From positions 95,133,319 to 95,197,318 of the forward strand of contig CP136066.1 of assembly GCA_032622095.1 (NCBI GenBank): a stretch of 64,000 bases of DNA, given 5' to 3'. Of this stretch, positions 56,479 through 64,000 are shown piece after piece. The notes under the pieces are model-generated. The model was not told the origin of the DNA. It did no database searches and saw nothing but the letters and a program-made list of their open reading frames with translations. The DNA comes from Siphonodentalium dalli. Taxonomy: Eukaryota > Mollusca > Scaphopoda > Gadilida > Siphonodentaliidae. Position 1 is the stretch's first letter. Each line of letters opens with the position of its first letter. The translations under genes were made by a program, and so were the position numbers.

Positions 56479-57090
56479 AACAAGTCTTGATTATAATTTT
56501 CTGAATTGTTTAGGTCAATTATGAATTGGTAGGTCATTCTGAAATAGAGTAGGTCAAAATAATTGGAAATTCTCAGATCCTTAAATCAATTAAATAAATT
56601 ATATTAATTTGATCAGTTTGTACTCTGTAGAAATGAAATGTGGCCCTCTATTTGCAGATTTTTATGTATAGAAATTTCTTAAAGACTGAGACAGAATTAA
56701 TACCATGGCTAGTCATCATGACAATGCCCATACAGACAATAACAAGACCTGTCATTCAACCTCAAAAATAAATTTTCAGGAAGTTAGTCTAGTAGATTAA
56801 TTGCGGATATTGTTTTTTTTAATTAAAAATCATAAAACTTTGATGTGATATGATTGTCATCCATTCATATACTGGGTAGTAGTTATATACTTACATAATA
56901 GGAAAACACACTTAAGTGTTTTCCTACACAAATTCAATCTTGGTAGGTCATCTCATGTTTTTTTTATTACATTAGACATTGACCTTGACCAAACGCTGAT
57001 ATAATCAGGCTTGTGTAATACTCATAGTAGATGGAATTTTGGAGAAATTAGACGGACACTTTGACAGCATGAAGCATGTTATAATATTAC

Positions 57091-57475
57091 AGGAACCTAC
57101 GTCACTAATCTAATCGCTAAACCATAGCTTCAAATATTCGGATAACTGCTATCTGAACTCATTCAGTGGTTGAGAAAGATATCATGACTTATTGTGCTTC
57201 CAAGTGAAATCGATTATGTGCAAATTACAAACATCTATTGAATTGTTGATGTGTGTTTGTTGTTCAAAATCAAGGCACAATCGATACATATTTTCCTTGT
57301 GAATTTCAGTTATAAATATGAGCTTTTAACGATTACTGATTTTTTATTGAGCATTGTGAATTTCCACAGCTCATGTACTAATATATCCTGACAGATAAAA
57401 GTGCATATAGTTTTTAAACAGATTTAAAATCAAAACCACTTTGGGTTAGAGACTTGGTTGGTGACGTAGGTTCTT
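57091..57475. mobile_element. Foldback element O
   Basis: GGAACCTACGTCACTAATCT and TTGGTTGGTGACGTAGGTTC are inverted (~30-bp imperfect arms). The ~330-bp body is AT-rich without open frames. Confidence 0.55.
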
Positions 57476-58044
57476 GGCCTTGTATTAAGCGATGATAGAA
57501 CTACATGTATGAATGCATTGATCATTGTTGAACTTTTCTTTACTTAGGATGCATCATTTGCATGTTGAATTTGAATGTTTAAATTGTATGTGTGACATAG
57601 ATGCTGAATGCTTATAATTATTTTTGTTTTCAGCTAGTCCTTTTAATTTCGTGAAACTTGAATGTTTCATTTTCGAAAGTAAGACATCAAACATATACAG
57701 TGTTGTGATAATTAGTTTTATGCTTCAAAAGACAATCATATTTGAGTCAAGAGTTTTGTTTAACACGGCTGATAATTTCTATATAGCCACGATTCATAAA
57801 TAATTTTTTTAGTAGTTTAACTTTTCAAGTATAATTGCAGATGATTTTATTTTTCATCAACGTTCTTTAATCAGCTCTTATGTTATAATGGTTAAATGCA
57901 AACTGTCATGGTGAGAAAACCAAATTTGTTATTTCTTCACAATTTTGAACTACCGGTACATGTAAGGAATAATATGTTTTGCCAAATGTCTACTCTTATT
58001 GATTGACTCAGGCATGCTTGTCTTTTTTAAGGTAATTGTTTCTT

Positions 58045-58049
<5 letters not shown>

Positions 58050-58077
<28 letters not shown>
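58050..58077. repeat. (CT)n microsatellite
   Basis: Fourteen uninterrupted CT units preceded by a T-rich tract. Confidence 0.97.
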
Positions 58078-58081
<4 letters not shown>

Positions 58082-58213
58082 GTGTTCACTCTCATCTCCT
58101 ATGTTGGTACCTGGTATTAGTGTCATTGAAATGACCAAGGGTGTTGCTAGCTGTGTCCTCTTGTTATTGTTGTTGCATGTGTACATGTAAGTTTACACTT
58201 CTCAAAAACACTC

Positions 58214-58996
58214 TTTAGCTCAACATGACGATGTCAGGTTTAAGCTATTGCCATGGGTTGGCGTCCATTGTCCATCTGTCAACAGTTTCCATTAGCACAC
58301 CCTTCATGTCACATTTAAATTAAATTTTAACTTTTGTCGATAAAAAACATGGCCATCGGCAGCCATCTTGAATTTTACTCTTTGCATGATATATCCTTTG
58401 GCACACCCTGCAGACCACATTCCTCATCCCATCATCACCAAACATCATTTGGATCTTTGGGGTGACCGCTAGATGGGAGCTGTCAAATTTGTTTGAATTT
58501 CATTGGAAAACATGGCTGCGAGTGGCCATCTTGGATTTTACTCTTTGCATGACAATCCTTTGGCACACAATACAGACCACATCCCTCATCTGATCATCAC
58601 CAAACTTCATTTGGATTTTCGGGGTGACCACCAGAAGGGAGCAGTCACTTTTGTTTAAATTTCATTGGAAAACATGTCCGCCAGCAGCTATCTTGGATTG
58701 TACTCTTTGCATTACTACCGTAAATGCTTCACCACACCCTACAGATGACATCCCTCATCCGATCGTCACCAGACTTCATAGGGGTGACCACCAGATTGGA
58801 GTCATCAAATTTTTCTGAATTTTGTTGAAATATAAGGGCGCCAGTGGACATCTTGGATTTTAATTCATATTCATTATATCTCTTCATGTTGATATCTAGT
58901 ATTACTTAGACATTTCAACTTTCCGCATTCCTGATCACTCCATTGACTGTACAGTTTACCACATGAAATTATCCCCTCTCCAAGTTGAGCTACAGT
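58214..58996 (+). mobile_element. Tandem-core repeat E7, TTTAGCTCA type
   Basis: It starts TTTAGCTCAACATGACGA with GGCGTCCATTGTCC and ends AAGTTGAGCTACAGTG, so the tips TAGCTCAA / TTGAGCTA are inverted. Between are about four units of ~162 bp (TACTCTTTGCAT at 58379, 58541, 58703) with TTGGCACAC and GATCATCACCAAACTTCAT. From memory, a TAGCTCACCTGAGC...GTCCGTCGTCC family with this build is common in bivalve genomes. Confidence 0.65.
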
Positions 58997-59042
58997 GTCA
59001 TTGACACTTCATTAATGATTTGATGTGAATTGACACACATCT

Positions 59043-59165
59043 TTAACCCTTTCTATACTGAATGGATTCTCCCATTCATTTATTCAGTATACATTGGAAT
59101 GGTCTATTATTCATTTGAAGGGGGGGGTCAGGAAATATAAGCAGACCACAGATAATAAAACTAGA
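59043..59165. mobile_element. Family D element, left half
   Basis: TTAACCCTTTCTATACTGAA through GTATACATTGGAATGGTC to AGCAGACCACAGATAAT. Confidence 0.77.
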
Positions 59166-59255
59166 GCACGCAACTAGTGCAAGTATTGTTTTTTTTTTGG
59201 GGAAAAGAAACTGTGCAATTTGCAAACTTCTTCCAAAATCAACACTTCCTGATTT

Positions 59256-59493
59256 TTAACCCTTTTATACTAAATTGTTTTTCCCACTCAGTTATAAAGT
59301 ATACATTGGAACGGTCTATTTTTCTTTTGAAGGGGAGTTCAGGATAAATTAGCAGATGACAATATGACGAAAAGATAACACAAGTGAAGAAGGTTTTCTA
59401 TTAATTAATTTAATTGGTTGGAAATGTTCAGATAATAAGTTGAACTTATTATCTGAACATTTCCCAAGGAAACTAGCTGTCAATGATAGTTAA
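59256..59493. mobile_element. Family D element, complete
   Basis: TTAACCCTTTTATACTAAA to TGTCAATGATAGTTAA. The inner palindrome is compact and perfect over 36 bp: AATGTTCAGATAATAAGT / ACTTATTATCTGAACATT. Confidence 0.82.
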
Positions 59494-59920
59494 GGCAAAA
59501 ACAGTTTTTCGTTCCAAAATGAATCTGTTTGGACTACAATTTTTCTACCAAATGAATCTTAACTAACAAACCAATGAGTGTAATAGATAAAAATATCGGC
59601 TTTCAGTTTTTGTAATATTATTAATGATTGAACTACGGTACATGTACATGTATAGCCTGCAACCTATAGCTCAATATTAACAGCCAAGTTTGTACTCAAT
59701 GCCAGTGGGAATTTTTGTCACTCAAAAGTCCGGAGACTTTTTTGAAAACTTTCTTGGAGTATATTTTGTGAATGATCTTATCTGTTATCTTATCTCTACC
59801 GGCAACACTTCCAATAACGACAGCTACAAATATTTCCATGGAACTATATTAGACGGCATATCAATATTATTCACACACAAAATAAACATAAGAAACATCT
59901 GGTGTTTTATAGAAAATTGT

Positions 59921-60129
59921 TTAACCCTTTCATGATGGGAGCTGTGCAGTATTAAAGATCATGTGCCAGTGCATTCTCTTATATATGCGAGTCTACCATA
60001 GGGAGAATATATGAGAATGCACTGGCTTACAAAGTCAATGTAAATATTGTTTGGCCAATATTCTCCATGTAAGAGAATGCATTAATTGGCACATGGTTTT
60101 TGCAAATTTCAGGAAGCTCTAGTCATTAA
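59921..60129. mobile_element. Family C element, inverted, shortened right end
   Basis: TTAACCCTTTCATGATGGGA on the left is the end that normally sits on the right. The other end stops at GGAAGCTCTAGTCATTAA, lacking the usual GAAAGGG. Confidence 0.75.
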
Positions 60130-60238
60130 TGTTGATGTTTTTGTTTTTTCTGTTTTGCGTTGTCTGTTTTTGTTTTATTTATTCTGTTTCCCAATAGATG
60201 TTATCTTTTATGTTATTCCCTTTTTCGTTTTAATTTTG

Positions 60239-60648
60239 TACTCTCGGGATCCAAATAAGAGAAGGGTGCAGAATATAAGTAGGGGGTGGAAGGTATCTCA
60301 TAATCAGATAACAGCAGGATCGGGCAGAATAGAAGTACTAGTAGGGGTGGAAAAATTTTGTTATGATATTGACTCCCAGGAGCCCAACTATTACAAAATA
60401 GAAAACTTCTTCCATAACCCCCAAGCAGAGTAAGAAAATACCATGCCATTGGATTACACAAACAAAGAAGATAGTAATCTTTAAATACTTAGGCTATAAA
60501 AGAGAAAATGGAAGATTTTTTTGCATTTGTGACCTCCAGAAATTAATAAATGTGGGGGTCCAAATAAGTACCGTATGGGTGTGATTATTTTGACAAAAAT
60601 AATAAACGGAGGGGGGTACATGTATGTTTATTTGGATCCTGAGAGTAG
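60239..60648. mobile_element. Foldback element P with 19-bp ends
   Basis: TACTCTCGGGATCCAAATAA and TTATTTGGATCCTGAGAGTA are inverted. Inside, GTCCAAATAAGTACCGTA repeats part of the end. Confidence 0.65.
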
Positions 60649-60790
60649 TTCAGAATTAAGCTTTTGTTACATCCTTCGTTTTTATTTTGTAGTTTCAGAA
60701 TCAGGCTTTTGTGATCCTTATTTGCCGTAGACACAGCTATTGTTGGTAATTATGCTTTTGTTTACGTAGATTCAGTGTGATTTCTTTCAG

Positions 60791-60815
60791 CTATCAAGCT
60801 TTAAAGGCCTGCAAG
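60791..60815 (+). other. Weak candidate microexon of the RUSC-like gene
   Basis: TTTCTTTCAG precedes 60791, and GTACTC follows 60815. In phase 2 the 25 bases read GYQALKACK without a stop and would exit in phase 0. Nothing but splice form and phase supports it. Another AG/GT pair (63664-63691) gives an in-frame stop in the required phase. Confidence 0.12.
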
Positions 60816-61110
60816 GTACTCACTAGGTGAATAGAATGTTATTGAATTCTGTCAATCAAATAATACATATCAACGTGTCTTAGTGTCAACATATTAGTGT
60901 ATATCAAATATAAACATATTTGCATCTCAATGTGCCAAAATTTTACTCATTGCGGTACTTGCCATACAATTTATACAAAGTGTCACAAATAATGTTTTCA
61001 ATACCAATAATACCAAAAATAATGTAGATTGACTCATGTGCTGCAATGCAGAGATGAAATATGCAGCGCCCCTTATCTGACCATAATCAACGTCTGTATT
61101 TTAGAGTTAT

Positions 61111-62236
61111 TATGCCCCCGACTTGAAGTCGGCAGGTATATAGTCGACGTCTCCGTCCGTCCGTACGTACGTCCGTCCGTCTGTACGTCGAGCCGTCCGG
61201 TCCGTCCGTCCGTACAAACATTTTGCATTATTGTTCAGCAACCGCTGGGCAGATTTAGCTGATATTTGGTATGGTGATAGAGCAGCATGGGGGAACAGCT
61301 ACATGCATAGCGTGGGTTTCGTCCACCCATTTTCACCAGAGTTATGGCCCTTTTTTTATTTAGAAAATTCAATTTATTCCGTCCGTACAAACATTTTGCA
61401 TTATTGTTCAGCAACCGCTGGGCAGATTTTGCTGATATTTGGTATGGTGATAGAGCAGCATGGGGGAACAGCTACATGCATAGTGCGGGTTTCGTCCACC
61501 CATTTTCACCACAGTTATGGCTCTTTTTTTACTTAGAAAATTAAATTTACTCTTGTTTTTTTGGTTTCCAGATGATGGCGTGAGCTTTGGTGGTACGATT
61601 GCAAATCCCGTATTTTTGTGGATCAGTTATATGAAAATACATGTCAAGTGTGAATTTGGGTATGATCTGATGATTTTTGCCAGAGTTATGGCCCTTTTTT
61701 CAACTTAGAAAATTTCAATTTTGTCCGTCTGTACAAACATTTTGCAATATTGTTCATCAACCGCTGGGCAGATTTAGCTGATATTTGGTATGGTGATAGA
61801 GCAGCATTGGGGAACAGCTACATGCATAGCGCGGGTTTTGTCCACCCATTTTACTAGAGTTATGGAACTTATGGCCCTTTTTTTACTTAGAAAATTCAAA
61901 TTTTTTCTAGTTTTTTGGGTTTCCAAATGATAGAGTGAGCTTTGGTGGTACGATTGCAAATCCCGTATTTTTGTGGATCAGTTATATGAAAATACATGTC
62001 AAGTGCGAATTTGGGTATGATCTGATGAGTTATGGCCCTTTTTTCAACTTAGAAAATTTGAATTTTTGCTTGTTTTTGGGTTTCAAGATCGCTTGTTTTT
62101 GGGTTTCCGGAATTTCTAGTACGAACTTCTTTTGGAATGGTCATATAGACCTCCTCGGATATCCGCAGTTTCGTCCATGCTTATTCCGAATTGCTACGGT
62201 CGGGGGCAAATGCCACGCGACAGCGTACCTCTTGTT
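61111..62236 (+). mobile_element. Helentron-like element E6 with six or more core units
   Basis: TATGCCCCCGACTTGAAGTC then GGCAGGTATATAG forms the 5' part. A GTCCGTCCGTACGTACG microsatellite follows. Two alternating core types repeat: GTACAAACATTTTGC at 61212, 61385 and 61731 (spacing 173 and 346), and TGAGCTTTGGTGGTACGA at ~61580 and ~61937. The end CGACAGCGTACCTCTTGTT matches the 3' ends of E1 and E2. There is no coding gene. Confidence 0.68.
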
Positions 62237-62927
62237 GTTTGTTGCTGAAACCATAAACATTGGTTGCTGTTACAGTTAATTGTTTACAAACATTGGTTTC
62301 AACAGCGGATTCTCATCACTGGAGGATTATTGGCTACATTTATGTCATTGTATGGTTCAATGGCAGTATGTTGTTTCCAATAGTTTTTCGATAGTGCCAT
62401 GTTTGCGTAAACATAACACTCAGAAATCAATCTACTAAATATACATTGTTTATAGATATATGTAGACAATTTCCAGTTATAGAAGTTAGAAATTCCCAAC
62501 AGTTGGAAAGCTTGAGGTACCGGCCCAAGTGGAGTGGGAAATTAGGTCTGGTTCAGGAGGTGGGTGAAGTTGGAAATTCTAATTTTGGACAGCAATAATC
62601 GCCCCCTCCCCACCGCAAAGGAGGCCATCTAGCCACATTCATGCTCTTCATAATAAATAGCTATAATGTGAACTCAAAATGTTTTGAACAAAAATTTCTT
62701 TCCAGAAACATCTAATTTCCTGATAGGAATCATTCATATCAGAATATTTTACACAATGCCCAAATCCAAACAATGGCATTGAGCTTAGATATTATGGCCA
62801 GTTCATGTCTCAGTTTAGAGTAATGAAATTGGGGGAAGTAACTTCTCTCCAGCAATATCAGGGAGAGCTGAAGAAATGTAACAGAAAAAAATATATACCA
62901 TCATAGTAAAATTTTGAGGAAAATTTC
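62237..62927. other. No feature
   Basis: A weak inverted pair (GCTGAAACCATAAAC / GGTTTCAACAGC, 62241-62305) follows element E6. 60649-61110 and 63496-63981 have nothing beyond the candidate splice sites and the duplication listed. Confidence 0.4.
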
Positions 62928-63495
62928 ATATTTGTGCAGGGGGGGGGGGGGTGAAGAAAAAAAATTCCGGCACGTATGTCGGGGTGGGTGGGTGGTCAAA
63001 GCCACCAACAAGCAATTTTTTCCGCAACTAAAAAAAAAAAATCCTGCTTGTTTTTTAGTGTTTTGGCAATGAGTTGGGCTTCAAAACCACTTTGAATGAG
63101 AGAAATAATGTAATTCTAACTGTAAACTGACTGCAAGCAGTTATCGTGTTGTATTTTGTTGCAAATTTTGAAATCCAAGATGGCCGCTGGCAGCCATGTT
63201 TTTTTGGCCGAATGACCTCAAAATGACTCATTCCTATTTACATGTCCATGTTAACATCCATGATAAATAGTATGCACAGAAATTCATATACAGCTGTTTA
63301 CAGTGAATTTCCCCCTGCAAATCTCTGTTTTAGTGTTAAAAGGGGGGGGTGGGTGTCAAAAAATGGTCAGAAAAAACTGCCGAAAACGGAAAAAAAATTG
63401 GCGGTGGGGGTGGGTGGGTACAAAAAATGATCGAAAGGGAAAAAATGCCATACGTGCCTGAATTTTTTTTCCGACCCCCCCCCTGATTTGTGTAC
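62928..63495. mobile_element. Family M foldback element with G/C runs
   Basis: ATTTGTGCAGGGGGGGGGGG through TTCCGGCACGTATG pairs with CATACGTGCCTGAATTTT through CCGACCCCCCCCC and TGATTTGTG (~48-bp arms). The interior has GGGTGGGTGGGTGG and GGGGGTGGGTGGGT, a G-rich minisatellite. Confidence 0.7.
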
Positions 63496-63807
63496 CTAAA
63501 TATTAAAATAACACAGTTACAATTTTATTTTTATTATCTTTATCTTAATAGAGTTTGTCTCTCATGTGGAATGGGGAGGGTTAAGCAATGAACACTTGAT
63601 TGTCACTTGCAATTCTTTCAAATATTCAAAGGTATATATTTAAAGTTTTTTTTTTAATTTCAGACTTTCGGATAGTGAAATCCTGTGTTAGGTAGGTACA
63701 TTTTATTATGGTTCAGTTATATGTTTCATTAATATATTTACAGGAAAATATTGATTATAGTCGCAAACATCGAATGTCTTCAACATATTAAAATTATTGC
63801 TGCTGCA

Positions 63808-63848
63808 CTTCTGTTTCAGTTGGCTCACTTCTGTTTCAGTTGGCTTAT
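63808..63848 (+). repeat. 21-bp tandem duplication
   Basis: CACTTCTGTTTCAGTTGGCT occurs twice in direct succession. Each copy contains TTTCAG, so the duplication doubles a potential splice acceptor. Confidence 0.85.
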
Positions 63849-63981
63849 GATCATAACACTTGGATTTACATGTATTTTCAACCCTCTGAAAAAGTTTTCT
63901 ATGGGATGTATGTATTATCACTTCATCTATATCTACTATATATTTTGAGACTTCCAGAATATATATGTATATCCTTTATAG

Positions 63982-64000
63982 ACTCGAAAACGGCTCCACC
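63982..64000 (+). CDS. RUSC2-like: Candidate start of the next RUSC-like exon (cut by window end)
   Basis: An AG at 63980-63981 follows a moderate pyrimidine tract (TCCTTTATAG). Joined in the required phase 2 to exon 6, the 19 bases read G-L-E-N-G-S-T with no stop. The match in phase and the coding look are suggestive, but 19 bp are too few to be sure. Confidence 0.35.

Larger units (their letters stand above)
55557..58049. other. Intron 6 or 3' region, mostly unique
   Basis: 55557-56211, 56479-57090 and 57476-58049 show no exon in phase 2. AG sites at 55991, 57634 and 57841 run into stops within a few codons. Confidence 0.4.
32234..64000 (+). other. RUSC2-like: RUSC-like gene model (six exons, 3' incomplete, 5' uncertain)
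   Basis: Six exons join without a stop: 32234-35804, 41812-41943, 45013-45089, 50780-50957, 51746-51851 and 52507-54105. Intron phases are 1, 1, 0, 1, 2, with phase 2 at the last donor. All acceptors read AG and all donors GT (GTAAGT, GTATGT, GTAAAT, GTGAGT, GTATGT, GTAAGT). The joined frame is 5663 nt, or 1887 codons plus 2 nt. The middle encodes a RUN domain closest, from memory, to vertebrate RUSC1/NESCA and RUSC2/iporin. In vertebrates these are cytosolic adaptors: RUSC2 binds Rab GTPases and GM130 and links AP-4 vesicles to microtubule transport, and RUSC1 acts in neurotrophin signalling. The family's C-terminal SH3 domain must lie beyond the window. Introns are 6.0, 3.1, 5.7, 0.8 and 0.7 kb and are rich in mobile elements. 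Confidence 0.88.

Noticed and set aside
60086-60433. 115-codon open frame with hydrophobic stretch
   Set aside because: It begins in a family C tail and runs through foldback P; composition follows T-rich DNA, with no domain.
63664-63691. 28-nt AG/GT-bounded microexon
   Set aside because: In phase 2 it reads to an in-frame TAG just before the donor, so it would only act as a terminating exon; there is no support.
1-64000. Prokaryotic-type systems (operons, CRISPR, toxin-antitoxin, phage genes)
   Set aside because: Spliced gene structure, intron density and repeat types are those of an animal genome. The palindromic repeats are not regularly spaced like CRISPR arrays.

Overview
This is a eukaryotic, AT-rich, intron- and repeat-dominated window. 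The one clear gene belongs to the animal RUSC (RUN and SH3 domain) adaptor family. The repeats point to a lophotrochozoan and most likely a bivalve mollusc: short palindromic elements, GTCC/GTCT microsatellites joined to ~160-bp tandem cores (the pearl/CvA and Helentron style known from bivalves), and frequent ACATGTA words. The species assignment is an inference from memory. There are no operons, no CRISPR array and no complete transposase gene.

Layout. Positions 1-32233 hold no exon I can defend. They contain about 25 copies of a ~217-bp near-perfect palindromic MITE (family A), several other foldback families, a ~170-bp satellite (1785-2505), two Helentron-like arrays (8.2 and 25.4 kb), and long stretches of unremarkable AT-rich DNA. 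At 32234 an exceptional 3571-bp exon begins, followed by five shorter exons (41812-41943, 45013-45089, 50780-50957, 51746-51851, 52507-54105). Splice sites and phases agree across all six. They encode at least 1887 residues: a ~1230-residue Ser-rich disordered N-terminal part, a RUN domain (about residues 1230-1415), and a basic, Pro/Ser-rich disordered tail. The SH3 domain expected at the C-terminus of this family is not in the window. The last 19 bases look like the start of the next exon.

The introns and the 3' part (54-64 kb) are filled with other non-autonomous elements: palindromic families C and D with TTAA ends (piggyBac-like), family B with a hairpin at each end, foldback families F, G, K, M, N, O and others, and Helentron-like arrays at 41, 44, 45, 58 and 61 kb. 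Several are nested, which gives a relative insertion order. Four lie within about 10-45 bp of splice sites of the RUSC-like gene.

I found no novel multi-gene system. The most unusual content is (i) the dense community of near-perfect palindromes inside and upstream of a gene, which would fold into long dsRNA if transcribed, (ii) Helentron-like arrays of different sequence sharing one architecture, one ~162-175-bp period and one conserved box, and (iii) short repeated motifs in the disordered part of the RUSC-like protein.
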